Position numbers and translations under genes: made by a program
DNA from: Deltaproteobacteria bacterium
GTDB taxonomy: Bacteria; Desulfobacterota_B; Binatia; UBA9968
Direction: 5' to 3'
DNA length: 17,523 bases
NCBI GenBank assembly: GCA_027297485.1
Contig: JAPUHZ010000319.1
Coordinates: 1-17,523, forward strand
Shown: positions 6,970-14,422 of the stretch, in pieces
Position numbering within the stretch: the first letter of the stretch is position 1
How the letters are laid out: each line of letters opens with the position of its first letter
Notes under the pieces: model-generated
The model's database searches: none
What the model was told of the DNA's origin: nothing
What the model saw: only the letters and a program-made list of their open reading frames with translations

Positions 6970-8064
6970 TCAAGGCCCTGATCCGTTTATAAGGGGCTCT
7001 TGCTGTGTAACACAGTGGATGGCGCCAAGCCCAACCACGAGAGGGCCACAAGGGATGCCGACAACCTTACGGTCGGGAAAGAGATTCCCCAGGATTGCGA
7101 GCGCTGCGGCGTCCTTGGAGTGGTTGTAGGTGGGGACAAGGACAGTCCCGTTCGCGATATAAAAATTGGCATAGCTTGCTGGGAGCCTCATCCCTTTTTG
7201 CCCTACCCGACCGGGCAACGGAAGAGGTACGACCGTAAGCTTTTTACCATCCTGGTCCGTGGCATCTTGGAGACGCTCATAATTTTCCTGTAACGGGGCG
7301 TAGTTTTTGTCCTTCGAGTCTTCTTCAAGAGCGCACACGACTGTAGTCGGATTAACGAACCTGGCAATGTCGTCAATGTGGCCGTCCGTGTCATCACCCA
7401 CGATTCCCTCGCCCAGCCAGACGAAATGATCGACGCCCAGATAATCCCTTAGAGCCCTCTCGATCTCGCTCCGGCCCAAGCGCGGGTTGCGGTTCGGGTT
7501 CAGAAGGCACTGCTCCGTTGTTAGACAAGTCCCGCATCCATTGACATCAATAGAGCCTCCTTCGAGGACTATTCCAGGTTTAAAAACGGGTATCCGGAGA
7601 AGCGCGGCTATTTCTTTGGCTACCCTGTCATCCTGCACATAGGATTCATATTTCTGGCCCCAAGCATTGAAGGCCCAGTCGATGAAGGCAAGCTTGCCCT
7701 CAACTCCCCTCCTGGTGATAAAAGTCGGGCCGTAGTCTCTGATCCAGACATCCACGGTTGGAACTCTGTAAATGCGCACATGCTTCATGACCGCCCTGAC
7801 AGAGCTAAGCCGCTTCGTTGCCTCTGCTTGAGCCCGTTCATCATTCACAAGCAGGCGAATCTCCTCCTCCAACGAGATCGCCCGTATCATCTTTGTCCAG
7901 ATCTCCTTGACTAGCTCTAACTGTTTGGGCCAGGTCTCAAGGTTGTGTGGCCAGGCCAGCCAGGTAGCCCTGTGGGGTTCCCACTCCGCCGGCATGCGAT
8001 AGCCAAGTTGGCGCGGCGCGAGTTTCCTTTGGATGGGATCGCTATTTGCCTGAGAGGGTTTCAA
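6970..8064 (-). CDS. aguA: Agmatine deiminase
   Basis: Hydrolyses agmatine to N-carbamoylputrescine and ammonia, the first step of the ADI-type putrescine route in the cytoplasm. The 364-aa length is normal for this Porphyromonas-type peptidylarginine-deiminase-fold family. Conserved landmarks: MPAEWEPHRATWLAWPHN (24-41), VWIRDYGPTF (106-115), EGGSIDVNG (168-176) with Glu168, DDTDGHIDD (224-232) with catalytic His229, and GLGAIHCVTQQEP (345-357) with the nucleophile Cys351. The 8064 start is a TTG overlapping the aguB stop by 23 nt and lacks a clear ribosome site. ATG 7995 (residue 24) would remove a non-conserved leader, so the start is uncertain. It is directly downstream of aguB, which uses its product. 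Confidence 0.96.
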   Translation of the reverse strand: MKPSQANSDPIQRKLAPRQLGYRMPAEWEPHRATWLAWPHNLETWPKQLELVKEIWTKMIRAISLEEEIRLLVNDERAQAEATKRLSSVRAVMKHVRIYRVPTVDVWIRDYGPTFITRRGVEGKLAFIDWAFNAWGQKYESYVQDDRVAKEIAALLRIPVFKPGIVLEGGSIDVNGCGTCLTTEQCLLNPNRNPRLGRSEIERALRDYLGVDHFVWLGEGIVGDDTDGHIDDIARFVNPTTVVCALEEDSKDKNYAPLQENYERLQDATDQDGKKLTVVPLPLPGRVGQKGMRLPASYANFYIANGTVLVPTYNHSKDAAALAILGNLFPDRKVVGIPCGPLVVGLGAIHCVTQQEPLINGSGP

Positions 8065-8977
8065 GAGAGGATGGAGCAGGTTTTACGCGCAAGCCGCCGT
8101 CCACAAAGCGCGCTGTAAGCGCCCCATAGGCATCGATGCGCCGGTCTCTAAGAAATGGCCAGTTTTGGCGAGTCTCATCGATTTTCTTTAGATCACAACG
8201 AGCCACCAAGACCTTCTCTTCGTTCACGCCGGCGCAGGCGACGGTCTCTCCGAAGGGACCGGCCACAAAAGAGTTTCCCCAAAACCTGAGCTTTCCTTCA
8301 CGTCCCACTCGATTGACCGATGCTACATAAACACCATTGGCCACCGCGTGTCCCCGCTGGATCAGCTCCCAGGCGGTCTTCTGGACCTTAGCAACGCTGC
8401 GAGGCTCACCGGAGAGCCATCCGATGGCGGTCGGGTAAAAAAGGATCTCGGCGCCGGAAAGGGAAGTCAGGCGAGCGGCTTCGGGGAACCACTGGTCCCA
8501 GCAGACGAGCACACCGATATTGGCGTAGCGTGTCTGAAAGCTTGGAAAGCCGAGGTCTCCTGGGGCGAAATAGAATTTCTCATAATAGCAGGGATCGTCC
8601 GGAATATGCATCTTACGATATTTTCCTAAGATCGACCCATCCGCGTCGATGACCACCGCCGTATTGTGATAGATCCCAGCAGAACGCCTCTCAAAGATTG
8701 AAGTGATAATGACGATTCTCTTTACCTTTGCCAGTCGGCTGAGGGTCTGTGTAGTTGGTCCCGGGATCGGCTCGGCTAGGCTAAACTTTTTGGCATCTTC
8801 ACTTTGCGGAAAATAACGTGACTGAAAGAGCTCTTGAAGGCAGACGATCTGCGCCCCTTTCTTGGCGGCGGTTCCGATCCCCGCTACAGCCTTGGCCAGA
8901 TTTGCCTTGGGATCTTCTCCGGCGCTCATTTGGATGAGACCGATGGTTACCTGTTCTCTACTTTTCTTTTGGGACAC
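8042..8977 (-). CDS. aguB: N-carbamoylputrescine amidase (nitrilase superfamily)
   Basis: Hydrolyses N-carbamoylputrescine to putrescine, CO2 and ammonia. The 311-aa protein has the nitrilase catalytic triad: Glu49 in CLQELF, Lys122 in KYRKMHIPDD (119-128) and Cys159 in VLVCWDQWFPE (156-166). The DDPCYYEKFYFAPGD and CWDQWFPEAARL stretches are characteristic of the carbamoylputrescine branch, as opposed to beta-ureidopropionase. The start is GTG 8977, with AAAGGG 8 nt upstream. It leads a unit aguB-aguA-small ORF-rmuC, and its stop lies inside aguA. A strong terminator lies upstream (9049-9084), so its promoter must be in the about 70 nt before the start; I see no convincing hexamers there. 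Confidence 0.95.
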   Translation of the reverse strand: MSQKKSREQVTIGLIQMSAGEDPKANLAKAVAGIGTAAKKGAQIVCLQELFQSRYFPQSEDAKKFSLAEPIPGPTTQTLSRLAKVKRIVIITSIFERRSAGIYHNTAVVIDADGSILGKYRKMHIPDDPCYYEKFYFAPGDLGFPSFQTRYANIGVLVCWDQWFPEAARLTSLSGAEILFYPTAIGWLSGEPRSVAKVQKTAWELIQRGHAVANGVYVASVNRVGREGKLRFWGNSFVAGPFGETVACAGVNEEKVLVARCDLKKIDETRQNWPFLRDRRIDAYGALTARFVDGGLRVKPAPSSLETLSGK

Positions 8978-9048
8978 GTCGTAGACCCTTTGACGCCTCT
9001 CACATTACCACAAACTAAAAAAAGTTTCCCCTTCAGGTTGAGGAATGT

Positions 9049-9084
9049 AAAAAAAAGAGGAAAGGTAGAGATCCCTTTCCTCTT
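9049..9084 (-). terminator. Strong intrinsic terminator of the dienelactone hydrolase gene
   Basis: On the minus strand AAGAGGAAAGG (9084-9074) and CCTTTCCTCTT (9065-9055) make a perfect 11-bp stem with an 8-nt loop, followed by six further T (9054-9049). It lies 22 nt after the hydrolase stop and separates that gene from aguB. Confidence 0.9.
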
Positions 9085-9106
9085 CTAGCAGGCAGTTCAT
9101 CCTCAC

Positions 9107-9826
9107 CTACGTCAGATGTTGGGCAAAGAAAGACTTGAATTTCTCCCAGGCGTCCTTGGCGGAATCTGGATGATAGCTTTCCCTCTCGTTGCAGAAAAAG
9201 CCATGGGTCGCTTCCGGATAGACCTTGAGCATGAAATTCTTCTTTTGATCCGTGAGCGCCTTGTTAATCTTTTCCACATGGTCCTGAGGGATCAGGGGGT
9301 CCTTACCTCCGAAGAAGAGTTGGATCGGGCAGTTGATCTCGCCGGTGCGATCCAGAGGGCTGGGATTACCCATGGGGATGCCCCCCCCGTAGAAAGCGAC
9401 TGCCGCTTTAATATCCTTGTTATGGTGAGCCGCCGTAAGATAGGTAAATCGGCCACCCATACAGAAGCCGGTGACACCGATCGAGCCGGCTTTCACGTAA
9501 CTCTGTGACTTCAGGTGTGAGATGACCGTGCCTACGTCGTCCATGACCTTGGGGTCCTGCAGGCGATTCATGATGCCAATCGCCTTTTGAAGCTCTGCAT
9601 AAGGAACGATCCGCTCCGACTCCCGATGGTAGAGATCCGGCGCGATAGCGACATATCCCTCCCGGGCGATCCGTTCGGTAACGTCTTTGATGTGACCGTT
9701 GACCCCGAATGCCTCCATCAAAACGACGATCCCTGGGTGGGTCCCTCCATCTTTGGGTCGGGCCTCATAGGCCTCCATCTTTCCGTCGCGAGTGCTGAGT
9801 TGAATAGTTGAACTAGTAACGTCCAT
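9107..9826 (-). CDS. Dienelactone hydrolase family protein
   Basis: Alpha/beta hydrolase of the DLH family, whose type enzyme opens dienelactones in chlorocatechol breakdown; many members act on unknown esters. 239 aa from ATG 9826, chosen because AAAGGAGG (9840-9833 on the minus strand) lies 6 nt upstream; a start 10 codons earlier would run over this site. Catalytic triad: Cys122 in GFCMGGR (120-126), Asp176 in GGKDPLIP (173-180) and His208 in EATHGFF (205-211). Glu38 in VLMEAFGVN matches the family residue that activates the Cys. There is no signal peptide. It is a single-gene unit with its own terminator. The adjacent UbiD genes about 2.5 kb away might share an aromatic theme, but this is only suggestive. 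Confidence 0.93.
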   Translation of the reverse strand: MDVTSSTIQLSTRDGKMEAYEARPKDGGTHPGIVVLMEAFGVNGHIKDVTERIAREGYVAIAPDLYHRESERIVPYAELQKAIGIMNRLQDPKVMDDVGTVISHLKSQSYVKAGSIGVTGFCMGGRFTYLTAAHHNKDIKAAVAFYGGGIPMGNPSPLDRTGEINCPIQLFFGGKDPLIPQDHVEKINKALTDQKKNFMLKVYPEATHGFFCNERESYHPDSAKDAWEKFKSFFAQHLT

Positions 9827-9988
9827 AACGTGCCTCCTTTCAAAAGCTACTTCCAATTGAAAATTGACCCTTCTCCTATCAGGTTTTTTTTGCTAGGTCC
9901 ACCCCTCCTTTCTCCGAGAAGCACTTGTCCCTGATCCGTCGATAAGGCATCGACCTGAGCTCAGCCGAAGGGGTGCTTGCTTCGTGGT

Positions 9989-10082
9989 CACTTTGGGCTC
10001 GCGTCCTCACGTACTGCCCTGTACGCTGCGGTGCAATCCAGCGTTAAGATAGAGTCGCCTTGGACCCTCCGCCTTCTCGACG
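9989..10082 (-). repeat. Intergenic repeat, long copy
   Basis: On the minus strand this segment reads CGTCG, 13 nt, TCCAAGGCGA (10064-10055), 52 nt, GCGAGCCCAAAGTG (10002-9989). The same order and spacing, but with the 52-nt centre reduced to 1 nt, recurs at 17292-17334. The centre contains a hairpin, GCGTAC/GTACGT. Just outside, 9951-9970 holds a CTGAGCTCAG palindrome of REP-like form. The rest of the 9857-10200 interval has no supported gene. Confidence 0.6.
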
Positions 10083-10202
10083 GCCAGGGTTAAGGTGTTG
10101 CAAGCTTAGGCACGGATTATGGACTTATGCGAAACCCCTGAACGGAGGATTGAGACAAGAGCCGGCGGCATTGAGCCGTAGGCCGGGCAACCCCTTGATA
10201 TT

Positions 10203-10232
10203 CTCACAGTTTTGGACTATAAAAAGTATAAT
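10203..10232 (+). promoter_or_regulatory. Candidate promoter of the RNase G/E gene
   Basis: A perfect TATAAT (10227-10232) is preceded by CTCACA (10203-10208, 4 of 6 matches) with an 18-nt spacer. Transcription would begin near 10239 and give a leader of about 90 nt, which contains the hairpin at 10253-10278. Confidence 0.5.
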
Positions 10233-10252
10233 TTGTCTTTTGTAACTCTCAT

Positions 10253-10278
10253 GGATCTCCAATGTTGAAGAGAGATCC
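10253..10278 (+). promoter_or_regulatory. Stem-loop in the RNase G/E leader
   Basis: GGATCTC (10253-10259) and GAGATCC (10272-10278) form a perfect 7-bp stem with a 12-nt loop, inside the predicted leader and 50 nt before the start. No poly-T follows, so it is not a terminator. E. coli rne is autoregulated through leader hairpins; a similar role here is inference. Confidence 0.45.
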
Positions 10279-10328
10279 CTTTCATTTACCCCCGCCTCAG
10301 CAAGATATCCCGAGCGAAAAAACAACGC

Positions 10329-11840
10329 ATGAAACAAGATATCTTTATTAACTGTACCCCGCAGGAAAGCCGCATTGCCATTGTCGAAGATGGGACTCTC
10401 GCAGAATTCCTGATCGAGCGAAAAGAAGAAAGGGGTATTGTCGGAAACATATATAAGGGGAAAGTGGCCCGTGTTCTGCCGGGAATGCAGGCTGCCTTTG
10501 TCGACATTGGTCTGGATAAAGCCGCCTTCCTCCATGCCTCCGATTTTTCCGCCGGGCCTGAGGATGTCTCTAATCTCTTGAGCGGCTCTGAAGAGGAGAT
10601 TGTCTTCGAGGGCGCCAGGCCTCCCTCCCGCCGCCGTCTTCCGATAGAGCGAAAACTTTCCCGGGGGCAAGAGATCATGGTCCAAGCGGCTAAGGATCCT
10701 TTGGGGATGAAGGGTGGGCGTATTACTTCCCACATCTCGCTGCCGGGCCGCTACATGGTCCTTATGCCTACGACGCATCACATCGGGATCTCGCGGCGTA
10801 TCGAAGATGACAAGGAACGAAAACGGCTGAAAGAAATTGCCCAATCTCTCCTGACGGGTGAAGGGGGTTTTATCCTGCGGACCGCCTGCGAGGGACGAAG
10901 CAAGAGGGAGATCCAAAGAGACCTTAGGTTCCTGATTAAACTATGGCAAGGGATTCAAAAAAAAGCTGCGCCGGCAACGGCTCCCTCTCTCATTCACCAG
11001 GACCTCGATCTCATTGCCCGTGCCATACGGGATTTTTTTACCACGGACACCCACCAAGTCTTTATCGACCACGTCAAGGAATACCGCCGCATTCTCGATT
11101 TCGTGGGCCATTTCATGCCCCGCTTGAAGTCCAAGATAGCGCTCTATACTCAGACAGAACCGATCATGGATCACTACGGGGTCGAGGAAAAGATGGAGAA
11201 GGCATTGGAGCGCAAAGTCTGGCTTCGCTCCGGAGGCTACATCATCATAGAGCGAACCGAGGCGCTGATCGCCATCGATGTCAACACCGGCAGATTCGTG
11301 GGGAAAAGGAGCCAAGAAGAGACAATCCTCAAGACCAATCTGGAGGCGGCACCGGAAATAGTTCGTCAAATGCGTCTCAGAAACGTTGGTGGCATCGTCA
11401 TTATCGACTTTATCGACATGGAGAAAGAAGCCAACCGCAAAAAGGTTTATGAGTCCCTGAAAGAGGCGATCAAAAGGGACAAGGCTCGAACCAATATCCT
11501 GAAGATATCCGAGTTAGGCTTGGTGGAGATGACCCGTCAGCGCACTCGAGAGAGTTTGGAAAATATGCTTTTGAGCGCCTGTCCTTACTGCGAAGGTCGA
11601 GGCCGAATCAAATCCCACGTGACGATTGCCTACGAGATTCTAAGGGCCATTAAGAAAGAAAAAATACGCCTGGAGGATGGGAAAAGGATTATGGTGCGAC
11701 TTCACCCCGAGATCGCCAACTTCCTATACGATGAGGAAGCCCATAGCCTGGATAACTTAGAACGGGAGATCAACCAAAAGATCGTCATCAAGGTGAGCCA
11801 GGATCTCCACCATGAGAAGTACGAGATCTCGGCGATCTAA
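10329..11840 (+). CDS. rng: Rne/Rng family endoribonuclease (RNase G type)
   Basis: Single-strand endoribonuclease for rRNA maturation and mRNA decay. 503 aa, the length of RNase G: there is no long C-terminal degradosome scaffold as in RNase E. The N-terminus MKQDIFINCTPQESRIAIVE is typical. An S1 domain (about 38-125, GNIYKGKVARVLPGMQAAFV) is broken by an insert rich in Ser, Glu and Arg (about 84-112). The DNase I-like catalytic domain has metal ligands Asp317 in AIDVNTGR and Asp360 in IIDFIDME. CPYCEGRGR (418-426) is the zinc-link that joins the dimer. No Shine-Dalgarno precedes ATG 10329, and no alternative in-frame start fits the conserved N-terminus. It is transcribed alone and converges with the Smr gene after 42 nt; I saw no terminator in that gap. 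Confidence 0.96.
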   Translation: MKQDIFINCTPQESRIAIVEDGTLAEFLIERKEERGIVGNIYKGKVARVLPGMQAAFVDIGLDKAAFLHASDFSAGPEDVSNLLSGSEEEIVFEGARPPSRRRLPIERKLSRGQEIMVQAAKDPLGMKGGRITSHISLPGRYMVLMPTTHHIGISRRIEDDKERKRLKEIAQSLLTGEGGFILRTACEGRSKREIQRDLRFLIKLWQGIQKKAAPATAPSLIHQDLDLIARAIRDFFTTDTHQVFIDHVKEYRRILDFVGHFMPRLKSKIALYTQTEPIMDHYGVEEKMEKALERKVWLRSGGYIIIERTEALIAIDVNTGRFVGKRSQEETILKTNLEAAPEIVRQMRLRNVGGIVIIDFIDMEKEANRKKVYESLKEAIKRDKARTNILKISELGLVEMTRQRTRESLENMLLSACPYCEGRGRIKSHVTIAYEILRAIKKEKIRLEDGKRIMVRLHPEIANFLYDEEAHSLDNLEREINQKIVIKVSQDLHHEKYEISAI

Positions 11841-11882
11841 CCATGGTCGTGCTCGTCACCTGAGTCCTGCCGGAAAAAGACC

Positions 11883-12218
11883 TCAATGTTTCCTCAAAAC
11901 CGCGACCGTTGATCCCCAGCCCCCGGATTCAGGAGGGGCGTCTTTAAAAGACAAAACCCAAGGGTGTTTTTCCAGCAGCGAGTGGACGATTCGACGCTGG
12001 ATGCCCTTGCCACGGCCGTGAATGAGGCGGACTTCATAGATACCGGCCCGCCTGCACTGCTCGAGGTATTCCTTAACAACACTAGGGATTTCTTTGGGAG
12101 AAAAATTGTGCAGATCAATGGAGTCCTCAATTAAAAGAACGATAGGCTCGCTAAAGGGCGAATCTATGTTTGGATCATTAGAAGGGTTTTCTGATCGGTC
12201 TATTCTGCGTGGGTACAT
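11883..12218 (-). CDS. Small Smr domain protein
   Basis: 111 aa. The Smr domain (related to the MutS2 C-terminus) is a small nuclease/nucleic-acid-binding fold. The N-terminal 30 residues are polar and unconserved. The domain starts at SIDLHNFSP with the signature DLH and continues through VKEYLEQCRRAGIYEVRLIH, GRG-KG, a helix, and a C-terminal GGWGSTVAVL strand, i.e. a standard complete stand-alone Smr with the H-G-R-G-K-G catalytic/binding loop. I chose ATG 12218 because GGGGAAAAG lies shortly before it; longer versions would run through its promoter. It converges with the rng gene. A strong promoter (12261-12233) places the transcription start only about 8 nt before the ATG. Confidence 0.9.
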   Translation of the reverse strand: MYPRRIDRSENPSNDPNIDSPFSEPIVLLIEDSIDLHNFSPKEIPSVVKEYLEQCRRAGIYEVRLIHGRGKGIQRRIVHSLLEKHPWVLSFKDAPPESGGWGSTVAVLRKH

Positions 12219-12232
12219 AGAAGCTTTTCCCC

Positions 12233-12283
12233 AATATAGACAAACAGGCTGTGCTTGACAATCGTGGGATGGAGGGCGATACA
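12233..12283. promoter_or_regulatory. Back-to-back promoters sharing one -35 box (smr and ubiD)
   Basis: Plus: TTGACA (12255-12260), 17 nt, GATACA (12278-12283), toward the UbiD gene; the -35 is perfect and the -10 weak. Minus: TTGTCA (12261-12256), 17 nt, TATATT (12238-12233), toward the Smr gene, 5 of 6 matches each. The two -35 boxes overlap in five bases, so both polymerases cannot bind together. Predicted starts lie about 13 and 8 nt from the respective ATG codons. Confidence 0.55.
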
Positions 12284-12302
12284 TTGCACAGGGAGGACGG
12301 TG

Positions 12303-13901
12303 ATGGAGAAGACTAGGAAATATTACAGAGATGTCCGTGAGCATCTAAAGGCCCTGGAGGAGCGGGGAAAGTTGGTTCGGATCAAGCGTGAAATTAACAA
12401 AGATACCGAGCTGATGCCTCTGGTACGTTGGCAATTTCGTGGGTTGCAAGAGGAAGATCGCAAGGCCTTTCTGTTCGAAAATGTGACGGACGTAAAAGGG
12501 AAACATTACACCATGCCGGTCTCGGTTGGCACCCTGGCCGCCTCAACCGAGATCTATAGTATCGGGCTCATGTGCAGCGCCGAAGAGATCCCTGAGCGTT
12601 GGACCAAGGCCCAGCTAAAACCCCTGGCGCCAGTTGCCGTGCGGTCGGGTCCTGTCCATGAAGTGATTTGGCAAGGAAAGGATCTCCTGAATGGCCATGG
12701 GCTGGACATGATTCCGGTTCCCATTTCGACCCCCGGATTTGATAATGCGCCCTACCTCACCTCGGCTAACTGGGTCACTAAAGATCCGGAGACAGAGATC
12801 TACAATATAGGAAACTACCGAGGGCAAATCAAAGCTCCGAATCGTACGGGAGGACTTTTTCTCTCACAGCATATGGGGCAACATTGGAGAAAGTGTCTAG
12901 CGAAAGGAATCCCGCTGCAGGCTGCCATCGTCATCGGCGTGATTCCAAGCATCGCCTACTCAGCTACGGCCAAGATCCCCTATGATTTCGACGAATACGC
13001 GCTCGCCGGGGGATTAGCTGGAGAGGCCGTGGAGCTTGTTAAATGCGTTACAGTGGATTTGGAAGTCCCGGCAACCGCCGAATTGGTCATCGAGGGACAT
13101 ATTTCAACCGATTGGGTTGAGCCAGAAGGACCGTTTGGCGAATATCCAGGCTATATGGGCCAAAGGGGCATCGCACCTTTTTTGGAGGTCACCTGTATTA
13201 CCCACCGTCGAGACGCCATCTATACCACCTTGATGAGCCAATTTCCCCCGAGCGAGAGCAGTAAAATTAAGCACACCGGGACGGAAAAAATTATACATAA
13301 ATTTCTCAGGTACGACAGCGGGAATGCGGGCGTGCTTGACGTCGCCCTTCACGACGAGGTCAGCGGGAGTGGACAGGCCTATTGCGTGATCAAGATGAGA
13401 AAAACAACTAACGCTGACGTATGGCGGGCTCTCAATGCCACGGCCGGTTATGTGGGAAGTTATGCCAAGATTTGCGTCGCCGTGGATGAAGATATCGACA
13501 TCCGCGATCCGGCGATGATCAACTGGGCAATTTGCTTTAACGTTATCCCGGATCAGGATGTGGTCATCGCCAAAGGAAAATCTCCGGGCTTGGATCCCTC
13601 GGCCTATCCCCCTGGCACTTTGCCCCACGAGAGAAGAGCGGTCTCAACGTCTGCGCTACTCATGGATGCCACTCGTCCTTGGCCTTATCCACCTGTCTCC
13701 TTACCCCGAAAAGATATTATGGAGAGATCAAAGGCAATCTGGGAGGAGTTGGGACTACCTCCTCTTAAGCCTCGAATGCCGTGGTACGGTTATAGCCTGG
13801 GTGCCTGGACAAAGGAGGATGAGGAGGAGGCGGAACTTGCCCTGAGAGGGGAACACTTTGTTACTGGGGAAAAAGCCAAGAGCCAGCGGGTAAAACCATA
13901 G
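12303..13901 (+). CDS. UbiD family decarboxylase (copy 1)
   Basis: UbiD enzymes use prenylated FMN, made by UbiX, to decarboxylate or carboxylate aromatic and alpha,beta-unsaturated acids. 532 aa from ATG 12303; GGGAGG (12291-12296) precedes it by 6 nt, so the longer TTG frame from 12255, which begins in the -35 box, is rejected. The prFMN/catalytic regions are visible: IGNYRGQIKAPNRTGGLFLS (169-188) with Arg173, QHMGQHWRKCLAKGIP with potential metal/phosphate ligands, and EPEGPFGEYPGYMG (273-286) with the catalytic glutamates Glu275 and Glu280. The C-terminal part is complete (PWYGYSLG). No ubiX is in the window. The substrate cannot be assigned: ubiquinone synthesis is unlikely because no other ubi gene is near and a second UbiD lies 1 kb downstream. 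Confidence 0.93.
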   Translation: MEKTRKYYRDVREHLKALEERGKLVRIKREINKDTELMPLVRWQFRGLQEEDRKAFLFENVTDVKGKHYTMPVSVGTLAASTEIYSIGLMCSAEEIPERWTKAQLKPLAPVAVRSGPVHEVIWQGKDLLNGHGLDMIPVPISTPGFDNAPYLTSANWVTKDPETEIYNIGNYRGQIKAPNRTGGLFLSQHMGQHWRKCLAKGIPLQAAIVIGVIPSIAYSATAKIPYDFDEYALAGGLAGEAVELVKCVTVDLEVPATAELVIEGHISTDWVEPEGPFGEYPGYMGQRGIAPFLEVTCITHRRDAIYTTLMSQFPPSESSKIKHTGTEKIIHKFLRYDSGNAGVLDVALHDEVSGSGQAYCVIKMRKTTNADVWRALNATAGYVGSYAKICVAVDEDIDIRDPAMINWAICFNVIPDQDVVIAKGKSPGLDPSAYPPGTLPHERRAVSTSALLMDATRPWPYPPVSLPRKDIMERSKAIWEELGLPPLKPRMPWYGYSLGAWTKEDEEEAELALRGEHFVTGEKAKSQRVKP

Positions 13902-13921
13902 GAAACTTTTTCGAATAATCT

Positions 13922-14422
13922 TTAGAAGAGCCCAGGAATCCATCGCTTCACAGAGGCCGTGTATGCAATGTAGGGTTGACCGAGTTGCTGGACCAGTTTT
14001 TCTTCATCGCCGAGGACTCGATAGTGGAACCAGGACGCAACGACTACGGTCATTAGTGCACCCAACAGGGATTTTAGAGCTAGGGTCAGACCGATCAAGA
14101 AGATGATATGCCCCAGATACATAGGATTACGGGTGTAAGCAAAGGGCCCGGTCACAACCAAACGTTCAGGCGGCGTATCCAGGCCAGGTCCGCCTCCCCC
14201 ATGTTTTATTCTGTACAGGCCGCAAAGCCGGTATTGCAAAGCGCCCCAGATCATTAAGAACATAAAGAGAGGCTCGATCAGCAGACTACCCATATTCAAG
14301 AACGACTCCCAGGTAAGTACGACCAGAGGATAGAGGGCAAAGGTCCTGAAAGGGGTTTTACGGAGAAGTTTTACGGCCTGCTTGACGAGCGAGGCCTTAG
14401 GAGAAAAGCTCCACTCACCCAT
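13922..14422 (-). CDS. Membrane methyltransferase of the ICMT/PEMT type
   Basis: 166 aa, with at least three hydrophobic helices (about 26-45, 48-66, 103-132) and the SAM-binding C-terminal signature of isoprenylcysteine carboxyl methyltransferase and phospholipid methyltransferase relatives: RLVVTGPFAYTRNPMYLG (87-104), then DEEKLVQQLG-PY near 139-151 and a W-P end. Bacterial members of this group are mostly of unknown substrate. ATG 14422 lies inside the ridA 3' end and overlaps it by 8 nt, implying translational coupling. The gene ends 20 nt from the convergent UbiD stop, and I see no terminator there. The family is clear, the methyl acceptor unknown. Confidence 0.83.
   Translation of the reverse strand: MGEWSFSPKASLVKQAVKLLRKTPFRTFALYPLVVLTWESFLNMGSLLIEPLFMFLMIWGALQYRLCGLYRIKHGGGGPGLDTPPERLVVTGPFAYTRNPMYLGHIIFLIGLTLALKSLLGALMTVVVASWFHYRVLGDEEKLVQQLGQPYIAYTASVKRWIPGLF

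Noticed and set aside
10060..10245. 61-codon plus-strand frame before rng, with text of small-peptide type
   Set aside because: Starts in the repeat copy, crosses the TATAAT box and has no ribosome site; not supported as a gene or leader peptide.
10125..10916. 263-codon minus-strand frame across the rng start and leader
   Set aside because: Antisense to the conserved S1 domain, runs through the rng promoter and has no domain.
12255..12302. N-terminal extension of UbiD copy 1 from a TTG
   Set aside because: The TTG is part of the -35 box; ATG 12303 has a good GGGAGG site and fits family N-termini.
13104..13628. 174-codon minus-strand frame
   Set aside because: Antisense to the catalytic part of UbiD copy 1.
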